Positions 5,715 through 11,937 of a stretch of 13,868 nucleotides of DNA are shown piece by piece (positions within the stretch are counted from its first letter, which is position 1; each line of letters starts with the position of its first letter). Location of the stretch: assembly GCA_018716795.1 (NCBI GenBank), contig DVJK01000065.1, positions 1 through 13,868 on the forward strand, read 5' to 3'. This stretch comes from Candidatus Scatomorpha merdipullorum. Lineage in GTDB: Bacteria > Bacillota > Clostridia > Oscillospirales > Oscillospiraceae. Below the pieces are notes generated by a model, which worked only from the letters and a program-made list of their open reading frames with translations, was not told the DNA's origin and searched no databases. The translations under genes and the position numbers were made by a program.

Positions 5715-6185
5715 CTAAAAGCTCGCGTAAAACGTATACCAGCTCCCGCTTATGTGCCGGGTTTCGCCGTAGTTGTCGCCCCTGCCGTGCCAGATCCAGC
5801 CATCGCGGCTGGGGCCGAGAGGGACGTCCGTGTTCTGGAAGGCGGCGGGCTCGCCGTCCGCGGAGTAATAGACGCCGTGGTATGTGCCCGAGGGCGCGAG
5901 GCCGAAGCCGCCGGTGGTGAATTCGACGACGGCCTCGCCGCCCTCGCCCCAGACGCGGATGTCTTTCACGCCCGGCAGCTCAATTTCCGTCTCGCCCGAG
6001 GCGAGCAGCTCCGCCGCCGCCCGCTCGAAGAGCTCGCGGCTTTGCATGAAGCGCCGCGCGTCGAGCGTGTACGCCCCGTCCGGGCCGTTCGCCCAGACCA
6101 GGACGAGCAGAAGCGATATGACGAGCGCGGCGGCTGCCGCGAGCCAGAACCACGCGCGGCGGTATACAGGTCTTCTTTCGTTCAC
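5715..6185 (-). CDS. Membrane-anchored protein of unknown function (last gene of the DUF2975 operon)
   Basis: I do not recognise this 156-residue protein. A charged N-terminus (NERRPVYRR) and a single helix at residues 11-31 (FWLAAAAALVISLLLVLVWA) put an approximately 125-residue domain outside the cytoplasm. That domain has a family-like, aromatic and glycine-rich end (SRDGWIWHGRGDNYGETRHI then SGSWYTFYASF), with no cysteine and no recognisable catalytic motif. The start is GTG 6185, with GAGG 7 bases upstream; it lies 9 bases after the stop of the preceding gene, so it belongs to the same operon. It has the same architecture as its neighbour (one anchor, one small outer domain), which suggests a two-part surface or envelope complex. 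Function is unknown. Confidence 0.75.
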   Translation of the reverse strand: MNERRPVYRRAWFWLAAAAALVISLLLVLVWANGPDGAYTLDARRFMQSRELFERAAAELLASGETEIELPGVKDIRVWGEGGEAVVEFTTGGFGLAPSGTYHGVYYSADGEPAAFQNTDVPLGPSRDGWIWHGRGDNYGETRHISGSWYTFYASF

Positions 6186-6194
6186 GGCGGCGCC

Positions 6195-6653
6195 TCACAT
6201 GAAGAGCTCGGCGACATACAATTTGCCGCCCTGGCTTATCATATACAGCTTGTCGCGCTCGTCGGCGGGGCGCCGGCCCACGCGCCAGGAGAAGTCCGCG
6301 CCGAGGTCGGGCTGCTCGCCCTCGGGCACGCCGAGCTCATCCGCTATCTCGCTGAAGCGCTCGCCTATGTATTCGTCCGCGCCGGCGTTCAGGAGGGAGT
6401 CGAATTCCCCGTCCGGCTCCGGGTAGTCGTAGACCGCGTAGCGGTATCCGTCGCCGTGGAAGCTCGCGCCGCTGTCCGTGCGGTAGAGCTCCGTTATCCC
6501 CTCCGGCATGGCGAGGCCCCAGTTCGCCTCGTACACGCCCGCGCCCAGATAGCGCAGCGCCGACCATGCCGCCGGGCCGAATACCGCGAGCAGCAGGGCA
6601 AAAACGGCGCAGATTATGATAAGATTGCGCTGCCAGCGCTTCAGCTTCCTCAT
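6195..6653 (-). CDS. Membrane-anchored protein of unknown function
   Basis: I do not recognise this 152-residue protein. MRKLKRWQRN precedes one hydrophobic helix (LIIICAVFALLLAVFGPAAW, about 11-30), leaving an outer domain of about 120 acidic, tyrosine-rich residues (for example GDGYRYAVYDYPEPDGEF). The end LYMISQGGKLYVAELFM looks like a final beta hairpin. No catalytic motif or cysteine is seen. ATG 6653 overlaps the stop of the HTH gene in an ATGA, with GGAGG just before it, so the two are translationally coupled. A longer reading to 6716 exists but would run back through the HTH gene. Its place behind DUF2975 and the YozG-like regulator suggests that it is controlled by them. Confidence 0.75.
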   Translation of the reverse strand: MRKLKRWQRNLIIICAVFALLLAVFGPAAWSALRYLGAGVYEANWGLAMPEGITELYRTDSGASFHGDGYRYAVYDYPEPDGEFDSLLNAGADEYIGERFSEIADELGVPEGEQPDLGADFSWRVGRRPADERDKLYMISQGGKLYVAELFM

Positions 6654-6865
6654 TCCTCCGCCTCCCCGGGCACGTATTCGAGTATGTCGCCCGGCTGGCA
6701 GTCGAGCGCCCTGCACAGCGCGTCGAGTGTCGTGAAGCGCACGGCCTTCGCCTTGCCGGTCTTGAGTATCGAGAGGTTCGCGAGCGTGACGCCGACGCGC
6801 TCGGAAAGCTCCGTGAGGCTCATCTTGCGCCTCGCGAGCATGACGTCGAGGTTAATCCTTATCAT
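6650..6865 (-). CDS. YozG-like small HTH (Xre-type) regulator
   Basis: A 71-residue protein that is essentially one Cro/C1-type helix-turn-helix: MIRINLDVMLARRKMSLTEL, then LSERVGVTLANLSILKTGKA as recognition region, and the family-typical end LDCQPGDILEYVPGE. It matches the small YozG-type regulators that commonly accompany DUF2975 membrane proteins in Firmicutes. ATG 6865 is chosen because GAGG lies 8 bases upstream and it gives the family N-terminus; the in-frame GTG at 6874 lacks support. It sits 10 bases after the DUF2975 stop and overlaps the next gene by 4 bases. An obvious possible target is the AT-rich inverted repeat upstream of this operon (7408-7440). Confidence 0.88.
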   Translation of the reverse strand: MIRINLDVMLARRKMSLTELSERVGVTLANLSILKTGKAKAVRFTTLDALCRALDCQPGDILEYVPGEAEE

Positions 6866-6875
6866 GGCAGGCACC

Positions 6876-7364
6876 TCAGACCGTCAGGTCGTTCTCGCTC
6901 TGCATGTCCGCGGCCTTGCGCGTGAGATGCGAGAGCGCCGCGCAGGCCACGCTCACCGCCGCGCCCACGGCGCAGAGGATAACGCCCAGAACAATCAGCG
7001 CGAAGTGCGCGAGGTGGAAGGCCATCAGCACGCAGCCTGCAGAGACGTAGAGCAGCGTGTCCGCCAGCGCGAGGACGCTGCACGCGCCGAGACGGCGCGC
7101 GTTGACGAGGGTGAAGCTCCTGTCCCGCCCGATGTCGCGCGCAATGAGCCACACGAGCACGAGGAAGGCGAGCACCGCCGCCGCGGTCAGCCAGAAGAAT
7201 ATGAGGCAGGGCCAATAGAGCCACGCGAGCTCCTCATACTCGTACAATATGGCCCGGCCAAGCATCGGCATGACCATGAACGAGAGGAAGAGTGTGCAGA
7301 GCATCCCAACCGCGCATATCACGCGCAGCCATACGGAAAGCGATTTCTGATTCAAAAAGAACAC
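6876..7364 (-). CDS. DUF2975-family membrane protein
   Basis: A membrane protein of about 160 residues with four hydrophobic segments (about 12-34, 48-72, 92-114 and 119-143) and short charged loops, including the ARDIGRDRSFTLVNARRLG segment typical of DUF2975 between helices 2 and 3. The family often pairs with a YozG-type HTH gene; the working idea is a membrane partner or sensor for that regulator, but no biochemical activity is established that I can name. The start is uncertain: GTG 7364 lies only 2 bases after AAAGGA, while TTG 7355 lies 11 bases after it and may be the real start. It is the first gene of the four-gene minus-strand operon. Confidence 0.82.
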   Translation of the reverse strand: MFFLNQKSLSVWLRVICAVGMLCTLFLSFMVMPMLGRAILYEYEELAWLYWPCLIFFWLTAAAVLAFLVLVWLIARDIGRDRSFTLVNARRLGACSVLALADTLLYVSAGCVLMAFHLAHFALIVLGVILCAVGAAVSVACAALSHLTRKAADMQSENDLTV

Positions 7365-7379
7365 CGTCCTTTCGCCTCG

Positions 7380-7408
7380 AGTATAGCACAGCTCATATCG
7401 AATTGCAA
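7380..7408 (-). promoter_or_regulatory. Promoter of the DUF2975-HTH operon
   Basis: On the minus strand TTGCAA (7408-7403), 17 bases and TATACT (7385-7380) form a near-consensus sigma-A promoter about 16 bases before the first start codon. The AT-rich inverted repeat abuts the -35 box. Confidence 0.75.
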
Positions 7409-7440
7409 GAATAATTTATTGAAAAACGATAAATTATTCT
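7408..7440. repeat. Perfect 12-bp AT-rich inverted repeat between divergent operons
   Basis: AGAATAATTTAT (7408-7419) and ATAAATTATTCT (7429-7440) are exact reverse complements around a 9-base centre. It abuts the -35 box of the DUF2975 operon and lies upstream of spoIIAA. In such GC-rich DNA this AT-rich block stands out. It is a likely operator for the YozG-like regulator, or an UP-like element; a terminator is less likely because no gene points into it. Confidence 0.6.
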
Positions 7441-7516
7441 CCCCGACGCTTTTCGAGCGCGTTTGCGCGCCGGAGAGGGTAGGATGTAGTAAATTCAAAG
7501 GAAAGGAGCGGCAGCA

Positions 7517-7837
7517 ATGCTTATAACGGCGGATTACAGCGCCGGACGGCTCACGATACACCTCGAGGGCGAGCTCGACCACCACAGCGCGCGCCGGGGC
7601 ATGGCCGACATAGAACGGCTGCTCGACGAGTATATGCCGCGCGACGCGATACTGGACATGTCCGCGCTGACCTTCATGGACTCGGCGGGCATCGCGCTGA
7701 TTCTCCGCACGGAGCGGCGGATGCGCCGCGCCGGAGGGCGCGCGAGCGTGGAAAACCCGGCGCAGCAGCCGCTGCGCGTGCTGGACGCGGCGGGCATAGA
7801 CCGCATGATACCCGTCAGAGGAGGACTCAGGACATGA
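7517..7837 (+). CDS. spoIIAA: Anti-sigma F factor antagonist SpoIIAA
   Basis: A 106-residue STAS-domain protein. In forespores, dephosphorylated SpoIIAA binds the SpoIIAB-ADP complex and frees sigma F. The family features are present: GELDHHSA near residues 18-25 and the phosphoacceptor loop FMDSAGIALIL, with Ser56 in the position of Bacillus subtilis Ser58. The next residue is Ala instead of the usual second Ser, which leaves a single possible acceptor. AAAGGAG lies 8 bases before ATG 7517. The stop overlaps the spoIIAB start in an ATGA, so the two are coupled. I could not find a convincing sigma-H promoter; TTTTCGAG at 7450-7457 is only a weak match to a Spo0A box. Confidence 0.93.
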   Translation: MLITADYSAGRLTIHLEGELDHHSARRGMADIERLLDEYMPRDAILDMSALTFMDSAGIALILRTERRMRRAGGRASVENPAQQPLRVLDAAGIDRMIPVRGGLRT

Positions 7838-8280
7838 AGGCGGACAACTACATAAAAATCGAATTTCCAAGCCGCAGCGTGAACGAGGGCTTCGCGCGCG
7901 CCGCCGCGTCGGCCTTCGCCGCGCAGCTCGACCCCACGCTCGAGGAGCTGGGCGACATCAGGACGGCGGTCAGCGAGGCGGTGACGAACTGCATCGTCCA
8001 CGCCTATCCGGAGAGCATAGGCAAAATAAGCCTGCGCCTTCGCATAATCGACGGCTGCACGCTTGAGATTTCGGTCAAGGACACGGGGCGCGGCATCGCC
8101 GACGTGGCGAAGGCGCGCGAGCCGCTTTTCACGACCGGCGGCGAGGAGCGCAGCGGCATGGGCTTCACGATAATGGAGAGCTTCATGGACAGGCTCACGG
8201 TGCGCTCAAAGCCCGGGCGCGGCACGACGGTGCTCATGCGCCGCGCCCTCAGCCGGCGCGGTGAGAGCCGTGATGACTGA
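7834..8280 (+). CDS. spoIIAB: Anti-sigma F factor / serine kinase SpoIIAB
   Basis: A 148-residue GHKL-type kinase that holds sigma F inactive and phosphorylates SpoIIAA. The ATP-binding motifs are complete: N box SEAVTNCIVHAY (47-58, with E48 and N52), G1 DTGRGI (83-88), and G2 GMGFTIM (108-114) preceded by the flexible ATP lid PLFTTGGEERS. It begins in a 4-base overlap with spoIIAA and ends 8 bases inside sigF, so all three products are made in fixed ratio. The Arg-rich tail (RRALSRRGESRDD) is short and variable in the family. Confidence 0.95.
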   Translation: MKADNYIKIEFPSRSVNEGFARAAASAFAAQLDPTLEELGDIRTAVSEAVTNCIVHAYPESIGKISLRLRIIDGCTLEISVKDTGRGIADVAKAREPLFTTGGEERSGMGFTIMESFMDRLTVRSKPGRGTTVLMRRALSRRGESRDD

Positions 8281-8977
8281 GGAGGCCATAGCCTGCCTGC
8301 GCTCGGCCCGCTCCGGCGACCGCGAGGCCGCAGGCCGGCTCGTGAGCGAGAACTCCGGGCTTATCTGGAGCGTGGCGCGGCGCTATTTCGGCCGGGGCGT
8401 GGACTCGGACGACCTCTACCAGCTCGGCTGCCTGGGCTTCCTCAAGGCCATCGCTGGCTATGACGAGAGCTACGGCACGCAGTTTTCCACCTACGCGGTG
8501 CCGAAGATATCCGGCGAGATACGCCGCTTCCTGCGCGACGACGGCGCGGTCAAGGTCTCGCGCTCGCTCAAGGAGCGGGCGTCGATTATACGCGCGGCGC
8601 GTCAGACGCTCGAGCAGCGCCTGGGCCGGGAGCCCTATCTGAGCGAGCTCGCCGCCGAGACGGGCCTCGCCCCGGAGGACATAGCCGTGGCGGAGACCGC
8701 CGCCGCGCCGGCGGAGAGCCTCCAGCGCGAGACGGGCGAGGACGGCTTCACCCTCGAGCAGACCCTCGGCGAGGACGAGGCCGAGAGGATACTCGAGCGC
8801 GTCTCCCTGCGCGAGGCCGTCGCCGCGCTGCCGGAGCGGGAGCGGCAGGTCATCGCCCTGCGCTATTTCCGCGACATGACGCAGGACGCCGCCGCGCGCG
8901 TCATAGGCGTAAGCCAGGTGCAGGTCTCGCGCATAGAGCGCCGCGCGATAGCGAGGCTGCGCGAGCTGCTGGAATAA
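8273..8977 (+). CDS. sigF: RNA polymerase sigma factor F (early forespore)
   Basis: A 234-residue sigma-70-family factor that directs early forespore transcription. Region 2 is clear (DSDDLYQLGCLGFLKAIAGY, then TQFSTYAVPKISGEIRRFLR), region 3 follows (VKVSRSLKER, EPYLSELAAETGLAPEDI), and region 4 ends with LPERERQVIALRYF, VIGVSQVQVSRIERRAI. ATG 8273 is preferred: GGTGAG lies 7 bases upstream and the start falls inside the end of spoIIAB; GTG codons at 8261 and 8270 are alternatives. Gene order spoIIAA-spoIIAB-sigF is the conserved one. In many relatives spoVA genes follow; here the next gene is an independent inositol-monophosphatase-family gene. Confidence 0.95.
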   Translation: MTEEAIACLRSARSGDREAAGRLVSENSGLIWSVARRYFGRGVDSDDLYQLGCLGFLKAIAGYDESYGTQFSTYAVPKISGEIRRFLRDDGAVKVSRSLKERASIIRAARQTLEQRLGREPYLSELAAETGLAPEDIAVAETAAAPAESLQRETGEDGFTLEQTLGEDEAERILERVSLREAVAALPERERQVIALRYFRDMTQDAAARVIGVSQVQVSRIERRAIARLRELLE

Positions 8978-9003
8978 AAATCCGCCATTTTGCCCGGGCC
9001 CGC

Positions 9004-9032
9004 TTGAAGATTTCCGCGCGGCGGGGTATAAT
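9004..9032 (+). promoter_or_regulatory. Strong promoter of the inositol-monophosphatase gene
   Basis: TTGAAG (9004-9009), 17 bases and a perfect TATAAT (9027-9032). A 7-bp hairpin (CGCCCGC 9037-9043 with GCGGGCG 9049-9055) sits at the expected 5' end of the transcript and may stabilise it. The gene is therefore not simply the tail of the sigF operon. Confidence 0.8.
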
Positions 9033-9069
9033 AAGGCGCCCGCGGAAGGCGGGCGTCTGGAGGCGGAGC

Positions 9070-9858
9070 ATGAGCATACTTACGGATAAGCTGGCGGAGG
9101 ACGTCGTCGCCGCCGTGAAGGAGGCGGGCGCGCTGCTCACAGAGCGAGGCGGCGTCCGGGAGATACGCGCCAAGAGGCCCACGGACTTCGTGACGAACGT
9201 GGATTTCGCCGTGCAGGAGCTTCTGCGCGCGCGGCTTTCCGCCCTCGCGGGCGAGGCGCAGTTCATGGGCGAGGAGCAGGACAACTCCGGCATAGACCCC
9301 GCGCGGCCGGTCTGGATACTCGACCCCGTCGACGGCACGACGAACCTTATACGCAATCTGCGGCACAGCGCCGTGTCCCTGGCCCTGGCGGAGGGCGGCC
9401 GCGTCGTCTTCGGCGCGGTGTATAACCCCTACGCGCCCGAGCTCTTCACCGCGCGGCTCGGCGGCGGGGCGTACCTGAACGGGCGGCGGATTTCGGTCAG
9501 CGGCGAGGGCCGGCTGGCGCGCAGCCTCGTCAGCGTGGGCACGGCCCCGGGGCGCAGGGAGTGGTCGGGCAGAGTCTTCGCCGAGATGCGCGCGCTCTAT
9601 GACGGCGCGGTGGACGTGCGCCGCTCCGGCTGCGCGAGCCTCGACCTCTGCGACACGGCCTGCGGCCGGCTTGACGCCTACGTCGAGCGCTGGCTGATGC
9701 CCTGGGATTACGCCGCGGGCGCGCTTATAGCCGCCGAGGCCGGCGGCGCGGTCACAGACTGCGAGGGAGGGGAGCTGAAGCTCCTCGAAGCCGGCGGCCT
9801 CTGCGCCGGAACCCCGGCGGTGCACGCCGAGGTGCTGGAGCTCCTGAGGGGCTTATAA
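9070..9858 (+). CDS. Inositol monophosphatase family protein
   Basis: A 262-residue Mg-dependent phosphatase of the inositol monophosphatase/SuhB family. Metal-binding and catalytic motifs are all present: GEE (67-69), WILDPVDGTTN (82-92, with D85 and D88), and PWDYAAGALIAAEAGG (211-226, with D213). The usual N-terminal TDFVTNVD segment is at 38-45. GGAGG lies 6 bases before ATG 9070; extending the frame upstream would run through the promoter. The substrate cannot be read from sequence: inositol phosphate, a sugar phosphate, NADP or 3'-phosphoadenosine 5'-phosphate are all used within the superfamily. It stands alone between the sigma-F operon and the convergent xdhC. Confidence 0.93.
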   Translation: MSILTDKLAEDVVAAVKEAGALLTERGGVREIRAKRPTDFVTNVDFAVQELLRARLSALAGEAQFMGEEQDNSGIDPARPVWILDPVDGTTNLIRNLRHSAVSLALAEGGRVVFGAVYNPYAPELFTARLGGGAYLNGRRISVSGEGRLARSLVSVGTAPGRREWSGRVFAEMRALYDGAVDVRRSGCASLDLCDTACGRLDAYVERWLMPWDYAAGALIAAEAGGAVTDCEGGELKLLEAGGLCAGTPAVHAEVLELLRGL

Positions 9859-9870
9859 AATATGCGTGAA

Positions 9871-9898
9871 AAATCCCGCCGGTTTCCCGGCGGGATTT
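9871..9898. terminator. Bidirectional terminator between convergent genes
   Basis: A perfect 12-bp stem, AAATCCCGCCGG (9871-9882) and CCGGCGGGATTT (9887-9898), with a TTTC loop. The minus strand ends in five T (opposite A 9869-9873), so it terminates the xdhC operon well; for the plus strand the run is shorter but the stem is the same. Confidence 0.85.
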
Positions 9899-9922
9899 CA
9901 GGCTGTTGAAAAACGCGTCCGC

Positions 9923-10918
9923 TTATTCCGCGGCCCGGCGGGCGCGGAATTCTATGAGCTGCGCGGCGATGGATACGGCTATTTCGGCGGGAGTTTCGGC
10001 CTTTATGTCGAGGCCTATGGGCGTCGTTATCCGCTCGAAGTCCGCGTCGGTGAAGCCCTGGGCGCGGAGGATTTCGCGCACGGCCTTTATCTTCCCGCGC
10101 GAGCCTATGACGCCGATGTAGGCCGCGGGGCTGCGCAGGACCTGGGCCTGGACCGCGGTGTCGAAGGCGTGGCCGCGCGTCATGACGCAGACATAGTCCT
10201 CGGCGCTGATGTCGACAAAGTCGGCGACGCGCTCAAAATCTATGAGCTTTACCTCCTCGGCGGAGGGGAAGAGGGCCCTGTCCGCGAAATCCGGCCTGTC
10301 GTCAAGCGCGACGCAGCGGAAGCCCAGGTGCGAGAGCACCGGCACGAGCTCCTGCGCCACGTGCCCGCAGCCGAAGACGTAGACGCGGCCGGGCGAATTA
10401 ATCTGCTCGGCGAAGAGGTCGCGCCCACCCTCCGTCACGCGGCGCGGGTGACGGGCGAGGCAGGGCCGCAGCCACTCCGGCGCTGAGCCCCTGTCCGCGA
10501 GGAAGAGCTCGCCGCCGCGCGCGAGGTCGCTCACGAGCCAGAAGCTCTCGCCGCGCTCGAAGCGCGCCTCGGCGTCGTCCGCGAGGGCTACGGCCCGCCC
10601 GTCGCCGCCGGGGATGAAGTGGAAGAACACGTTGACGGCCCCGCCGCAAATCATGCCGAGGTTCTGGACGTCGTCCTTCGTGAGGGTGAAGGCGTGCCCG
10701 CGGCTCTGCCGCTCGCGCAGGACGTCCTGCGCGATATGCTCGGAGCGGTACTCCACCGCGCCGCCGCCTATCGTGCCGTAGAGCCGGCCGTCCCGGCCGA
10801 CGAGCATGCGCGCCCCGGCCCCGCGCGGGGTGGCCCCGCTGGAGGCCACGACGGTGACGAGGACGAGGTCTTCGCCGGCGCTCAAACGCTCGCCCATGAG
10901 CTTGAGCAATTTCCTCAT
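9923..10918 (-). CDS. xdhC: XdhC-family molybdenum cofactor maturation factor
   Basis: A 331-residue XdhC/CoxI-type protein. In characterised systems XdhC binds the molybdenum cofactor, protects it, helps replace an oxo by a sulfido ligand, and inserts it into xanthine-dehydrogenase-family enzymes. The N-terminal domain shows VVASSGATPRGAGARMLV (24-40), GTIGGGAVE (48-56) and GMICGGAVNVFF (88-99, with the conserved Cys91). The C-terminal Rossmann domain starts VYVFGCGHVAQELVPVL (179-195) and ends with the family sequence TPIGLDIKAETPAEIAVSIA. AAAGGAG lies about 6 bases before ATG 10918, whose ATGA overlaps the stop of the upstream phosphatase-HD gene. It is the last gene of the operon whose first product would make the cofactor; the client is probably the Mop-type enzyme nearby. 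Confidence 0.93.
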   Translation of the reverse strand: MRKLLKLMGERLSAGEDLVLVTVVASSGATPRGAGARMLVGRDGRLYGTIGGGAVEYRSEHIAQDVLRERQSRGHAFTLTKDDVQNLGMICGGAVNVFFHFIPGGDGRAVALADDAEARFERGESFWLVSDLARGGELFLADRGSAPEWLRPCLARHPRRVTEGGRDLFAEQINSPGRVYVFGCGHVAQELVPVLSHLGFRCVALDDRPDFADRALFPSAEEVKLIDFERVADFVDISAEDYVCVMTRGHAFDTAVQAQVLRSPAAYIGVIGSRGKIKAVREILRAQGFTDADFERITTPIGLDIKAETPAEIAVSIAAQLIEFRARRAAE

Positions 10919-11937
10919 ATTGAAACTCCTTTTTCTTCAAAGTATTTCACAAGCCGCTTCGCCGCGGCGAAGCGGCGCTCATGCGCCTTCCTCTGCTCGG
11001 GCGCGCGGCACTTCTCAGCGCTGGCCGCGAAGCGCTCCTCAAGCGTGCAGGGCCGCTCGCCCATGACCAGCTTGTCCGCGAGGCAGACTATGCCCGCGGC
11101 GTCGAGCCTGTCGCCCGGGTGGTCGTGGTGGGCGCGGATAAGCTCCGCCGTCTCCGGATAGCCCAGCCCGGCGAGCCAGTCCGCGCCGAGCTCGGGGTGC
11201 CGCGGGCGACCGCGGGCGATGTCGTGCAGGAGGGCCGCCGCGCGTATGGACCCCGGGTCCATATGCGCCGCGCGGGCGAGGTGCTCCGCCCTGTCCGCGG
11301 CCGCGGCGCAGTGCCGCACGGCGCGCTCCGGCGTGCCCGCCGCGCGCAGAAGCGCGAGGCAGACGCCGTCCGTGAGCTTGGGCCGGGGCAGGACGCCGGG
11401 CTCCGCGGCCTCGAGCGCGCCGCCGTCCGGCGCGCCGAGGCGGACGTAGGAGCCGTAGGGTATCTTGACGCCCGGCAGGCCCAGGCTCTCGAGATAGAGC
11501 CCTATGACGCCCGCGTGGCTGACCGCCGCCGCGCCGCGCGGCGTCTCGCGCAGTATCGCCTCCAGCGCGGCGGAAAAGCGCGCGAGGGCGGCAGAGTCCG
11601 GCTCCGCGCCCGGCATGGGCAGGGAGGGATCCTCGCCCCGCGCGGCGTAGAGCTCCGGCCAGCGGGAGCGTATTTCGTCAAAGCGAAGCCCGTCCCAGGC
11701 CCCGGCAAAGCGCTCCGTAAGTCCGGGCAGTATCTTCGCCTCGCCCATGGGCCGCGCCGTCTCCCGCGCGCGGACGAGCGGGCTTGAGTACAGCGCCGCC
11801 GGGCGCAGGCTGACGCCGAGCAGCGCGGCCTGAAGCCGCCCGAGCGTGTCCAGGGGCAGGTCGGTGCGGCCGAGGCACATGCGCTTCCCCTCCGGGAACT
11901 CCGGCCTCCCGTGCCGGATAAGCAGGAGCTCTCTCAC
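10915..11937 (-). CDS. Histidine phosphatase fused to an HD domain
   Basis: A 340-residue two-domain protein. Residues 1-185 are a histidine phosphatase (phosphoglycerate-mutase/CobC-like): LLIRHGRPEF with the phospho-accepting His9, a GRTDLPLD loop, YSSPLVRARETA, acidic residues near 75-88 and the second histidine H141 in AVSHAGV. Residues about 205-310 are an HD-type hydrolase domain: H209, ALLHDIARGRPRHPEL with H238-D239, HHDHP, and CLADKL. I prefer GTG 11937, giving MRELLLIRHG and overlapping the preceding stop in a GTGA; GTG 11955 is the longer option, and neither has a clear RBS, so translation probably depends on coupling. It is coupled in turn to xdhC by an ATGA. The substrate is unknown; its place between a cofactor nucleotidyltransferase and XdhC suggests a nucleotide or cofactor intermediate. 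Confidence 0.85.
   Translation of the reverse strand: MRELLLIRHGRPEFPEGKRMCLGRTDLPLDTLGRLQAALLGVSLRPAALYSSPLVRARETARPMGEAKILPGLTERFAGAWDGLRFDEIRSRWPELYAARGEDPSLPMPGAEPDSAALARFSAALEAILRETPRGAAAVSHAGVIGLYLESLGLPGVKIPYGSYVRLGAPDGGALEAAEPGVLPRPKLTDGVCLALLRAAGTPERAVRHCAAAADRAEHLARAAHMDPGSIRAAALLHDIARGRPRHPELGADWLAGLGYPETAELIRAHHDHPGDRLDAAGIVCLADKLVMGERPCTLEERFAASAEKCRAPEQRKAHERRFAAAKRLVKYFEEKGVSI

Noticed and set aside
5670..7526. 618-codon open frame on the plus strand opposite the DUF2975 operon
   Set aside because: It would cover four minus-strand genes that have RBS sites, coupled starts, membrane helices and a recognisable HTH. The protein is low-complexity and Arg/Glu-rich.
8863..9825. 320-codon minus-strand open frame opposite sigF and the inositol-monophosphatase gene
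   Set aside because: It runs through a strong plus-strand promoter and two recognised genes and has no motif of its own.
10981..11787. 268-codon plus-strand open frame opposite the phosphatase-HD gene
   Set aside because: Complement of a gene with intact catalytic motifs; Arg/Ala-rich without recognisable domains.
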